A stretch of DNA of 64,000 nucleotides from assembly GCA_032690845.1 (NCBI GenBank), contig CM064429.1, positions 21,797,807-21,861,806 of the forward strand. The letters run 5' to 3'. The DNA is from Eleusine coracana subsp. coracana. Taxonomy: Eukaryota; Streptophyta; Magnoliopsida; Poales; Poaceae. The notes under the pieces are model-generated. The model did not search any database and was not told where the DNA came from. It saw nothing but the letters and a program-made list of their open reading frames with translations. This document shows, one piece after another, positions 45,700 through 56,876 of this stretch (positions within the stretch are counted from its first letter, which is position 1; every line of letters begins with the position of its first letter). The translations under genes and the position numbers were made by a program.

Positions 45700-48600
45700 A
45701 TAGTCATGGGATACGTGACTTGGCGAAACACAGATTTCTCTTTGATTCTGCTAGGGAACATAACTTAGATTTTATTTCTGTTTCAGAGATGGGTAGACAT
45801 GTTTTCTCAGCTGAGTGCTTCGCCGGGACGGATTTCCATTGGCATTGAACGTCACCGAGGGGCCTTTCGGGGGGGGGGGGGGATTTAATTAGGAGTTTAA
45901 CTATCAAACTTTGTGGTGGATAGTGTGGATACAGGAGTTTTTTTATTAAATTTTGGCTAACTAATAGAGATGATGGTTTTAAATGGGCACTGATGTCGGT
46001 TTATGGAGCAGCACAAGATGAGTTTAAGGATGAGTTCCTTTCAGAATTAGTGCGCGGCGAAGATGAAGAATCCCTTTATTGGTTGGAGGTGATTTTAATA
46101 TTATTCACAATTCGTCGGAAAAGAACAATGCTAGATTCTAAAGCCATTGGCCAAATCTGCTTAATGCTATTATTGATTCTTTAAACCTGAGGGAGCTGGA
46201 ATTGTCTGGGAGACAATACACTTGGGCCAACTATGCAGAAATTCCTACTTACGAAAAACTAGACCGTATCTTAGTGAGTACGGAATGGGAGCAAAAATTT
46301 CCTCTGGTGTTGGTTCAGGCTCTTACAAGGGAAATTTCTGATCATACTCCCCTTCTCTTATCCTCGGGTTTGCGTGACCATAGAGGCAATTCTAGGTTGT
46401 TTGGGTTTGAGCTTGTCTGGTTTCTTAAGGAGGGTTTCTATGACCTAGTTGCGTCTGTTTGGCGGTTAGAAAACAAAGGAGACTCGCCAATTCAGCGTTG
46501 GCAAAATAAAATTAGGAGAGTTAGAAGGTACCTCAAAGGTTGGGCTAGGAATATAGGAGCTCAAAGCAAATCTAAGAAAGTCAAACTTCTTAAAGAACTG
46601 GATTTGCTAGATAAAAAGGCTAAAAGCTTAGTGCTCTCACCCACAGAAATCGAGTCAATAGTTATGATAAAAAGGGAGTTGAATAGAATCTTAAGAGAAG
46701 AAGAACTTTATTGGCTCCAACGTCCAAAGCAACTAAGTTGTCGCAAGGGGAAGAAAACACTAAGTATTTTCAGATGCTAGCAAATGGGAGGCATAGAAAA
46801 ACCCAAAATTTTCAACTTGAGCAAGATGAGGGGATCATTATAGGCCACGAGAATCTTAAGCATTTTATCATGAATTATTATAAAAACTTGTTTGGTCCTC
46901 AACATGATAATGGGTTTATCATGAATGAGGAAGTATGGATGGATATTCCACAGGTCACGGTGCAGGAGAATGAATTTCTTAGAGTCATCTTTAGTGAAAA
47001 AGAAGTTAAAGAAGCAGTGTTTTATATGGAAATACTTAGTCAAAAAGAGCCATCTGATGGTTTCCCAGTCAAATTCTATCAATTTTTTTGGGAAGTCATA
47101 AAAAATGATTTGATGGATATGTTCCATGAATTTCATAGCGGCAAACTTCCCATCCATAGCCTAAACGTTGGCCTGATTACACTTCTCCCTAAAAAAACAG
47201 ATGCTACATGAATCCAACGACATCGTCCCATTTGCTTGTTGAATTTCAGTTTTAATATTTTTACAAAAATAATAAATAATAGGGTCATGCAAATCTCTGA
47301 TAAATACATCTCTCAATCCTAGTCTGCTTTTATGCCCAGGCGTTTTATTTTAGATGGAGTGGTTACCCTTCATGAATCATTACACGAGATCCAGAGGAAA
47401 AAGTAATGTTGTAGTTCTGAAATTAGACTTTGAGAAAGCCTATGACAAAGTAAATTGGTCGTTCCTTCAGCAGGCCCTAAGAATTAAAGGATTCTCACCT
47501 AAGTGGTGCGATTGGATCCATCAGGTAGTTGCAAAAGGTAGTGTCGCCGTCAAGTTTAATGACGACATAGGTCACTTTTTTCAAACAAAAAAAGGAGTTA
47601 GACAAGGTGACCCCCTTTTCCCGATGTTGTTCAATCTAGCAGCCGACGTCCTTGCATTGTTAATTGAACGTGCAAAGGATGATGGACAATTTCGAGGTGT
47701 TGTCTCGCATCTAGTCGATGATGGTTTGTCCATCTTACAATATGCAGACGACATGTTCCTTCTTCTGGAACACAACCTAGATGAGGCTAGAAATCTGAAG
47801 CGGTTGCTTTGTGCTTTTGAGCAGCTCTCAGGACTCAATATTAATTTTCACAAAAGTGAACTGTTTTTTTTTGGGGAAGCCCTCGCCCATCAATAGGAAT
47901 ACACTTCGATCTTTGGGTGTGAGCTGGGTGCTTTCCCAGTTAGGTACTTGGGAACTCTGATTGGATCAAAAGGTTTTAAAAACGCCTAAGTTGTTGGAAG
48001 AGTAAGATGCTATCTGTGGGACGGGGGGGGGGGGGGGGGGGGGGGGGGGGTGGGGGGGGAGGGGGGCGCTTACTTTAACTAACTCTGTGTACCTTGCCGA
48101 TGTTCATGTTCTCCTTTGAAGTTCCTAAAGGAGTACTACAAAAACTTGATTACTATAGATTCAGATTTTTTTTTTTGGCAAAATGAGGGCCACAAAAAGA
48201 AATATCGCCTAACCAAATGGAGTATTCTGTATACTCCAAAAAGGTAGATTGGGAATTCTCAACCTTGAGCTCCAAAACAAATGCCTACTTCGCAAATGGT
48301 TATTTAGGTTGGTTAATTCTGACGGTACTTGGCAAACAATTTTGAAACAAAAATACCTGAATTCCAAAACCTTATCCCAGGTTGAACATAGGCCCGAGAA
48401 TCCTATTTTCAGACTAGTGTCTTAGCAGTAAAAAAAAGATCCGTCTTGGGAGCTTCCCTCTAGGTGATGGAAATCATATTAGATTCTAGGAAGATAATTG
48501 GTTGGGTAATGAGAGCTTTATAGACAAATTCCTAAATCTTTATAATATCGTTAGGAGAAAGAATGCGGCAGTGGTCACGGTCCTGTCCTCACAACTGTTA

Positions 48601-48960
48601 AATGTTTCTTTCCGAAGGGCACTAGTTGATCATAATCTTGAATCTTGGAATCGATTAGTGTTTTCAATTCTCAATGTTCAGTTATCAAATCATAGGGATT
48701 GGTTTAAATGGGCGTTGCATCAACATGGTCATTTCTCGGTGAAATCCATGTATAAAGCCCTTTTTACGACACAAGCTTTGCTCTTTACTCCAAATTTATG
48801 GAAGATTAAATTAACACTTAAGATTAAGGTCTTTATGTGGTATTTGTATAAAGAAGTCACTTTAACTAAAGACAACTTAGCCAGAAGAATCTGGAATGAG
48901 AGTACAACTTGTTATTTCTGCAATCTAAGTGAGAATATCTAACATTTGTTTTTCCATTGT
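45700..48960 (+). pseudogene. LINE-2 ORF2: endonuclease, RT and zinc-binding end
   Basis: The endonuclease opens near 45705 (GIRDLAKHRFLFDSAREHN) and continues with SGRQYTWANYAE (46205) and REISDHTPLLL (46335). The linker to RT follows (46440-47210). RT starts with LPIHSLNVGLITLLPKK and has LKLDFEKAYDKVNW (47420), GVRQGDPLFPMLFNLAAD (47600) and the catalytic LQYADDMFLL (47740), which is intact. The zinc-binding RVT segment (FSVKSMYKALF, CYFCNLSEN) lies at 48730-48945. Stops and frame shifts occur between the blocks, and a G tract of over 30 bases lies at about 48024-48062. Confidence 0.85.
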
Positions 48961-49465
48961 ACTATTACCCGGTTTGTGTGGCGTGTTGTCTTTTCAACTT
49001 ATAATCTGCCTCCACCTGATAACTTTCAGCATATGTTCTCTGATTAGCTAGGAGATACGGAGTTTGAAATCAAAAAACTAATTTGGAGTGACATATGAAG
49101 CCTATGCTGGTCTTTATGGTTGTGTCGCAATAAAGTGGTCTTTGACAAATCATTAATACCTTTTTATCTACAGGTGATATTCGGGGGACACATTGGTCGA
49201 GATGTTGGTCCCTACTTCAGAAGGAGGAGGAGCGCCTTTTGATGAAAGTGTCTTGCAGGTTGTTTGAGACTGTTGTCTTGGAGATCTTCGCAAATAATGA
49301 CAGGGGCTTCTCAAATAGAATCACATTCTAATATCTCGTTTTGATGGATAGAAACTTTATGTTTATTATTCCCTGGTGTGATCCTATTGTAATAAATATG
49401 TGCCACATATATCAGTCGATGCAGAGGCTGGAATATTAAGTTAATATATTTCCTTTTCTAAAAAC

Positions 49466-49974
49466 ATGTAATATGATCTCTGATTGCCAAAGAATCGCCT
49501 GGTTTATTCCTTTTTTTCAATTTGGCTGGGAAGTTCTCCTCTTTATTTCAGTTGCTGTCAGCGGATATCTGGAATGGTCCCACGCAACAGGGGTCTCGAA
49601 GAACTTGTTTGAACTCGCTCATTGTCGAGCATTAGGTGGCATGTTCCCAATGCTTGAAGTTGCATGTACTTAATTAAATATCAGTGTTACCGACTTTCTC
49701 TTGCAGATTCTTTCCAGAGAAAGATTTAATGCGTTCTGGGTAGCTACCAGTCGTGATTTATAAGAATAATTTGCAAAATAGAGAAATTTCAATTCGTATG
49801 GAAAAAAAATATTCTCGTCCTCTGTTATACATATGGTCATGGACTCGGAGTGTGAGGTACGCTGTTAAACAACCAATCGTTCATCTGCTTGTCACCAACC
49901 ATGCTTTCCGTGTACCATCATGCCCTTGTTGCTTATCAACTACAGTACTCATGAGTAGTGTAGACAGAAATTAA
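49466..49974 (+). other. Spacer between LINE-2 and the polyketide synthase gene
   Basis: Low-complexity to unique sequence. It probably includes displaced GBSSII downstream sequence and the distal promoter of the next gene; no feature is recognised. Confidence 0.4.
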
Positions 49975-49975
49975 G

Positions 49976-50026
<51 letters not shown>
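49975..50026 (+). repeat. (TA)n microsatellite upstream of the polyketide synthase
   Basis: About 25 TA units ending 88 bp before the start codon at 50115. It occupies the place where a TATA box would lie. Confidence 0.93.
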
Positions 50027-50029
<3 letters not shown>

Positions 50030-50114
50030 GCTACTGAACTCTGAATCTTCAACGCGGTAGCTGCCTTGTGGTGTTCACCATTTGCGTCCATATCTCTTTT
50101 CACAGGACGCGATA

Positions 50115-51455
50115 ATGGTGAGACCAGATCTCGATTCAACAATGATGAAGCAGGCGTCATCCATGGTTCCGACCCCGGGAAAGGCCACGATCCTTGCCCT
50201 CGGACACGCCTTCCCGCAGCAGCTAGTCATGCAGGACTACGTCGTCGACGGCTTCATGAGGAACACCAAGTGCGACGACCCGGAGCTAAAGGAGAAGCTC
50301 ACAAGACTCTGTAACAATAATTTTCTCAGCTGTCAATAATAGCATAGATAAGCAGAAATCTTGAGTCCCATAATGTAAGGGACATATTATTGATGGCTAT
50401 ATTTTGTTGATGATGATGCAGGCAAGACTACGACAGTGAAGACTCGGTACGTTGTGATGTCTGAGGAGATCCTCAAGAACTATCCGGAGCTGGCCGAGGA
50501 GGGCCTGCCGACTATGAAGCAGCGCCTCGAGATCGCCAACAAAGCGGTGACGCAGATGGCGGCCGAGGCGTCCCTCGCCTGCGTCCAGTCCTGGGGCGGC
50601 GGTGGGCTCTCCTCCATCACCCACCTCGTCTACGTCTCCTCCAGCGAGGCCCGGTTCCCGGGCGGCGACCTGCACCTGGCCCGCGCCCTCGGGCTCAGCC
50701 CGGACGTTCGCCGCGTGATGCTCGCCTTCACGGGCTGCTCGGGCGGCGTGGCGGGCCTCCGCGTGGCCAAGGGCCTGGCCGAGAGCAGCCCGGGGGCCCG
50801 CGTCCTGCTCGCCACCTCCGAGACCACCATCGTAGGCTTCCGCCCGCCCAGCCCCGACCGGCCCTACGACCTCGTCGGCGTCGCGCTCTTCGGTGACGGC
50901 GCCGGCGCGGCGGTCGTCGGCGCCGACCCCACCCCGCTGGAGCGCCCGCTGTTCGAGCTCCACGCCGCGCTGCAGCGGTTCCTCCCCGACACCGACGAGA
51001 CCATCGTGGGCCGGCTCACGGAGGAGGGCATCAAGTTCCAGCTGGGCCGGGAGCTGCCCCACCTCATCGAGGCCAACGTGGAGGATTTCTGCAAGAAGCT
51101 GATGAAGGAGCGGGAGGATGATGGCGGCCAAGGGACGATGACGTACGACGACATGTTCTGGGCCGTGCACCCCGGCGGGCCGGCGATCCTGACAAAGATG
51201 GAGGGCCGGCTGGGCCTGGACGCCGGGAAGCTCCGGGCCAGCCGCAGCGCGCTCCGGGACTTCGGGAACGCCAGCAGCAACACCATCGTCTACGTGCTGG
51301 AGAACATGGTGGAGGAGACCCGGAAGAGGAACGAGGGGGCGGCAGCGGAGGACCGGGACGACTGCGAGTGGGGGCTCATCCTGGCGTTTGGCCCTGGGAT
51401 CACGTTCGAGGGCATCCTCGCCAGGAACCTGCAGGCGCGCGCACAGATCAACTAG
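50115..51455 (+). CDS. PKSB: Type III polyketide synthase, LAP5/PKSB type
   Basis: A chalcone-synthase-fold enzyme that condenses malonyl-CoA onto fatty acyl-CoA starters to make alkylpyrones for sporopollenin in the tapetum. Exons are 50115-50310 and 50422-51455; intron GT-AG, 111 bp, splitting the Cys codon of RLCKTTTVKTRY. The product is 409 aa. The catalytic triad is present: Cys171 (AFTGCSGG), His315 (WAVHPGGPA) and Asn348 (GNASSNTIVYVL). The family end motif is LAFGPGITFEG. YVVMSEEIL, SSSEARFPGGDLHLA and SETTIVGFRPPSPDRPYD match the LAP5/PKSB branch rather than chalcone synthase or LAP6. Start 50115 was chosen, but ATGs further on (Met10, Met11, Met17) could also serve; an upstream in-frame ATG at 50082 would add 11 residues. 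Exon 2 is very GC-rich, as is common in grass genes. It looks intact. Confidence 0.95.
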
Positions 51456-51560
51456 AAGCAGAGCTGGACTAATGATACTTCACCGTCTCGGCGTCCCCTG
51501 CTCTGTTCGTGGTCGTGGAGTTCAACCTAGCGTGTTAACACTTCATTACATCATCACTGG

Positions 51561-51566
51561 AATAAA
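51561..51566 (+). terminator. Polyadenylation signal of the polyketide synthase gene
   Basis: AATAAA 105 bp after the stop codon. Confidence 0.55.
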
Positions 51567-52007
51567 CATCATCATCAGTGTTATTGGATGATCACTAGAT
51601 TAAATTTCGTTCTTAATAAGTTCTCCATCAACATAATAATGCTAGGCCAGCCAGAGCCTATAAGACGGTCGGTCATGTTTAACTCGGAATGCACAAAAAT
51701 AAGTTAAAAATTAACGATAAAAAAAAACAGAGGCAAAGGAATCAGATTAGTGCCACGCACGGCATTGTTTATTACCTCAGCAGCTTATTTCGAAAAGTGA
51801 TCTCAAAGCCTTCAAGCAGACACACCATTAAGTAAACATTGTGGACGATCTCTACCAGCTCTCTGATCTTTAGCAGGGCATCTTGAACCCCATGAACTGC
51901 CCGCTTGGGGTACTGCGCCCAGACGCGGACGGCCCCCGAGCACGCTATCACGACGGCGCTGAGAGCCAGGATGCCCGCCACCATGTACACGGTTAGTGAC
52001 GACCAGC

Positions 52008-52806
52008 TGTTAGATTTATGGGTAATATCCCACTAAATCAGAAATTTCAAAGGATTCATTTATTTGATAGGAGTTACAAGTGTGAGATTGATTAGTGTGA
52101 ATGTTACATGCATATGTGCGTGTGTGCTGGTGTTAATTGTCCATTATATGCACGCAATGCAATTAAGTTACTTATTCTCAATTAAATGACTAATTACTTA
52201 GTTTATATGTCTTGGTTTTTCACCTCTCGTGAGCACATGAAGAGTCAGAAATCTCTTCTTATCCCTCTCTTTCACACCTATATAAAAGGAGCATGAGTCC
52301 CTTTGAGAATACACATCACAACAACTCCTTCTCTTTTCCATATTGCAATCACAAGAGTAACTACAAGGTGATCATCCTCATGCCGGCATTTGCGTGCACA
52401 AACGGTGGGAGAGCAGGGCCTCTGGAACCTTGATCCTCTCGCATTCTTGCATCGGGATAGGAGGGCGATAAGATTTTTGGGGGAGCGCTCGGCGCGACTG
52501 CTCGCTACTAGTGGTGAACCTCTACATCATCTTCATCATGTGAACGACTACATCGATTACTTTTAGATGTCTGCCCCAAGTGGTAATGGTGTGTTCGACG
52601 CGATCCCTATTATCGTGCCATCGAAGTATGTCGTTCTCTCCTTGTTCTCTTTGTTTTTCCTGTTCTTTATTCATAATCAAGACATATTGATATCTTGGCT
52701 AGATTCTTTTGATTGCAACATGCCTTTAGTCATGATAATGTTCTTTTCTTATATCATTGTTAATTTCTGGATTAAAACATGTAGAATAATGCCAAACATT
52801 CCAACA
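52008..52806 (+). repeat. 5' LTR of Copia-2
   Basis: TGTTAGATTTATGGG...ATTCCAACA, with TATATAAAA at 52279-52287. An open frame starting at 52567 runs out of this LTR into gag. Confidence 0.92.
52279..52287 (+). promoter_or_regulatory. TATA box of Copia-2 LTR
   Basis: TATATAAAA after a CTCTCTTTCACACC stretch; the 3' LTR has TATATAAT at the same place (61393-61400). Confidence 0.65.
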
Positions 52807-53657
52807 ATCCAGAAACCTTATATTTATAGGCAATTTTCTACTACTGGTTTTGCCGCTGCATTGAAACCCAACGTGTTCGATGGTGCGAACTATAAACATT
52901 GGAGAGCAAAGATGATGCTTTGGCTCACTGCCATGAATGTTTTTCATGTGGCACAATGGAAGCCTAAAGGAACACTTAGTCCTGATGAGGATAAAGCGTT
53001 CGAAGTTGCCGATAACCTCTTTCGAGGTGCCATGATTAACGCACTTGACGAGAATTTGGTGGATGCTTACATGCATCATTTCATTGGCAAAGATATGTGG
53101 GATGCTCTTGAGGCTAAATTTGGAGTCTTTGATGCGAGTAGTGAGTTGCATGTAATGGAGCTATTTGGTGACTACAAGATGGTAGATGATCATTTTGTGG
53201 TGAAGCAAGCTTATGAAATACAATCTCTCTCAAAAGAACTTGAAAACTTTACATGTGTGTTACCGGACAAGTTTTTGTTGCCGGTGGCATTATTGCCAAG
53301 CTCCCTCCTTCATGAAGGAATTTTACCACAAGTCGAAAACACAAGAAACAACAATTCACTATGGTGGATTTGATTGGAACTCTTGATATTGAAGAGAGGG
53401 CAAGAGCTAAGGACTTACGTGCAAAGGGACATGGGGAAGGAACTTCTAATGCAAATGTGGTGCAAAAGAAGAACTTTCAATTCCACAAGAAGAAGAATCC
53501 CCAAACCCACAAGGCCAAATTCGAGGGCAACAACAAAGCCTCTCAGACAACCAACTTCAAGAAGAAGGAGGATAAAGGAAATTGCTATGTGTGCGGTAGC
53601 TCTGATCATTGGGCCAGAGATTGCAAGGACCGCAAAGACATGCAACATCACAAGTAG
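52567..53657 (+). pseudogene. Copia-2 gag
   Basis: The frame is open from ATG 52567 in the LTR to 53373. The LTR-coded part is hydrophobic (VVLSLFSLFFLFFIHNQ). The gag domain then starts with ALKPNVFDGANYKHWRAKM and has HFIGKDMWDALEAKFGV and HVMELFGDYKMVDDH. A frame change near 53270-53361 leads to a basic region and one zinc knuckle CYVCGSSDHWARDC (about 53583-53625). Whether translation really begins inside the LTR or at a Met later in gag is uncertain. Confidence 0.85.
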
Positions 53658-54261
53658 AAGAATAAGTCTGCAAATGTTGTTATTGGTGACATTGAGATGG
53701 AAACGACCGGGTATGGTAATCCAATCATTCTCGTAGTTTGTTACTCCCCTGATTGGTGGATTGACACAAGAGCCAATATACATGTGTGTGTTGATTCTTC
53801 CGTGTTTTCCTCTTATCAGGTCACAAGGACTTCCTCCATGTTGATGGGGAACGACTGACATGCTTTTGTTCGTGGTGTTGGTATGGTCAATCTGAAGCTC
53901 ACCTCAAGAAAGACCGTGCAACTAAAGAACTTGCAACATGTTCCCTTAATAAATAAAAACCTTGTGAGCAGGTCTCTATTATGTAGAGACGGTTTCAAGT
54001 TGGTGTTTGAGTCCAATAAAGTTGTATTGTCAAAATATGGAACTTTTATTGATAAAGGCTATGAGTGCGGAGGCTTGTTCCGCCTATCTTTGTCACACAT
54101 GTGTAATAAAATGGTTAATCATGTATGCGATGATGTTGAATCAAATGTTTGGCATTCATGTCTTTGTCATGTTAATCTTGGTTGTATGACGTGGCTGGCT
54201 AATATGAGTTTAATCCTAAAATTTCCCATTGTCAAGAGCTCAAAATGTCAAGTGTGTGTGT

Positions 54262-54683
54262 GAGTTATTTTTCTAAGGGAAAAGAAAAGGTGGATTCAAA
54301 ATCCTTTTTTCTTTGGACTTTCCCAAACATAAAATACCTCCTTGTATTCGTATTCTCAAATGAGAATGGAAGAAATTCGACTTTCGTATAATATCTTAAT
54401 AGAATTTCATGTAATGATATATGCATTTTTAGGATTATATATTATCCGCATGTTTAGAATCCTAGCAAGAAAATATCCCAAACTCCAAAATAGCTTTTTC
54501 TCTTGACTCAATCCTCTTTTTCTCCTTAGCATTAGGGAAAGACAAGAAAATTTCAGGGTAGGAAACATTATCTAAAATTTCCCTTAGATTCGAACCCATA
54601 GCTTATGATAGAACTAAAATAGATATCTTTTGTTTTCTACTCACGTGAGCCCATATCCTTTCTTTTATATCAATTGCTAATTC
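54262..54683. other. AT-rich ~420 bp insertion in Copia-2 integrase
   Basis: The flanking sequence GTGTGTG|AATTCC would read straight through as KCQVCV then NSNLPKKP, so about 420 bp were added here. It is AT-rich with no ORF. I see no clear TIR or target duplication. It has a GATTCGAACCC word like a tRNA T-loop but no tRNA fold. Organellar DNA or an old MITE are both possible. Confidence 0.55.
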
Positions 54684-56876
54684 CAATCTTCCAAAGAAAC
54701 CTCGCAAGCCTCACAAAGCTACGGAGGCAAGACACTTGGATCCATTGGAACTTGTTCATACAGATTTGAGTGAGATGAAGGGCATATTGACTAAAGGAGA
54801 AAAGAGGTACTTTATGACATTGATTGATGATTCTACTTGTTATTGCTACGTGTATCTTTTGAAAACCAAAGATGAAGCATTGCACTATTTCAAAATCTAT
54901 AAGGCTGAGGTTGAAAACCAACTTGAGAGAAAAATCAAATGAGTTAGGTCTGATCGAGGTGGTGAGTACTTTTCAAATGAGTTCAAGTTATTTTGTGAGG
55001 AACATGGCATCATTCATGAAAGGACGCCTCCCTACTCTCTTGAGTCAAATGGTGTGGCTGAAAGAAAAAACCGTACCCTAACTAAGATGGTTAACGCCAT
55101 GTTAGGAACATCGAGACTTCCTTGGGAATAGTGGGATGAGGCTATGTTGACTGCATGTCATGTCCTAAACTGAGTTCCTACAAAGAACAAAGAAAAGACT
55201 CCATTCGAGGAATGGGAGGACAAAATACTCACACTATCGTACTTGCGCACTTGGGGCTGTTTGGCTAAGGTTAGTGTACCTATTGCCAAAAAGCGCAAAC
55301 TTGGACCCAAAATAGTAGATTGTGTACTTCTTGGGCATGCATTCCACATCACCGGTTATAGATTTTTGATAGTAAAATCTGAGGTACCAGATATGTATGT
55401 TGATACAATCATTGAATCAAGAGATGTCACATTCTTTGACGATATCTTTCCAATGAAGGAAGCATGTGGAACATCGAGTTATGAATATGCTTTAACTCCA
55501 GAACCTACCGTTCCAATGGAACATGTTGAACAATCACTTGTGGATCATCATGAGGAAGAACACAACAATGACTTGTCTCGAAAGAGCAAGAGACAAAGGA
55601 TTGCTAAATCCTTTGGTGATGATTTCATTATGTACCTCGTAGATGATACTCCTAAAATCATTGAAGAGGCTTATGCATCTCTTGACACTGACTATTGGAA
55701 GGAAGCGGTGCGTAATGAGATGGATTCCATAATGTCTAATGGAACTTGGGAGGTTGTTGATCGTCCATATAGGTGTAAACCTATAGGATGCAAGTGGGTG
55801 TTCAAGAAAAAGTTGAGGCCTGATGGTATGATTGAGAAGTACAAGACAAGGCTTGTGGCAAAGGTTACACCCAGAAAGAAGGAGAAGATTTCTATGACAC
55901 TTATTCACCAGTTGCCCGATTGACCATAATTCGAGTACTACTATCATTGGCTATCTCACACGGTCTTCTCATTCATCAAATGGATGTTAAGACAACCTTT
56001 CTCAATGGAGAATTGGAAGAGGAAATCTATATGGATCAACCAAATGGATTTGTAGTAAAAGGTCAAGAAAGGAAAGTGTGTAAATTGTTAAAATCTTTAT
56101 ATGGCCTCAAGCAAGCACAAAATCAATGGCATCATAAGTTTGACCAAACTTTAACTTCAACAGGCTTTGTTGTAAATGAAGCACATAAATGTGTATACTA
56201 TTTCTATGGTGGGGGCGAGGGAGTTATCTTGTGTTTGTATGCTGATGACATAGTAATTTGTAGGACCAATATCAATGTTGTTAACGAATTTAAAGAGTTC
56301 TTGTCCCAAAACTTTGAGATGAAAGATCTGAGAGTAGCTGACGTGATCTTGAACATCAAGTTACTTAAGGACGATGATGGTGGGATGACACTGGTTCAAT
56401 CCCACTATGTGGAAAAGGTTTTGAGCCGTTTTGGGTTTAGTGATTGCAAACCTGCTCCAAGTCCTTATGATCCTAGTGTTATGCTACATAAGAATCAAAA
56501 TGTAGCAAAGGATCAGTTGAGATACTCTCAGATCATTGGTTCGCTCATGTATCTAACTAGCGCTACCTGACCTGACATCTCTTTTGTTGTGAGCAAACTG
56601 AGTCGATTTATTTCAAATCCAGGAGATGATCATTGGCATGCTCTTGAGAGAGTATTATGCTACTTGAAAGGTACTATGACCTATGGAATTCACTATTCCG
56701 GACATTCAGGGGTACTCGAGGGATATAGTGATTCTAATTGGATATCTGATGCTGATGAGATTAAAGCCATAAGTGGATATGTATTCACTCTTGGAGGTGG
56801 TGCTGTTTCATGGAAGTCTTGCAAGCAGACCATCTTAACGAGGTCAACAATGGAAGTAGAACTCACAGCTTTGGAC

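Larger units (their letters stand above)
43290..49465 (+). mobile_element. Second L1-type LINE (LINE-2), degenerate, plus strand
   Basis: ORF1- and ORF2-like remains occur in one orientation, ending at about 49465 with AATAAATATGTG...TTTTCTAAAAA. Its start is placed near 43290, where a GGCGGGCGCCATGG-rich leader appears just after the GBSSII 3' UTR; both ends are approximate, and no target duplication was found. It contains two G runs (45872-45883 and about 48024-48062). Its protein sequence differs from LINE-1, so it is another family. Confidence 0.82.

Noticed and set aside
50397..51286. Long minus-strand ORFs over the polyketide synthase
   Set aside because: Mirror frames of a GC-rich coding exon; the plus strand encodes a complete conserved enzyme.
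54580..54610. Possible tRNA (GATTCGAACCC T-loop-like word)
   Set aside because: No acceptor, D or anticodon stems could be formed around it.
54262..54683. Intron within Copia-2 integrase
   Set aside because: Retrotransposon pol has no intron here and the edges do not give a convincing GT-AG pair with preserved frame; treated as an insertion.
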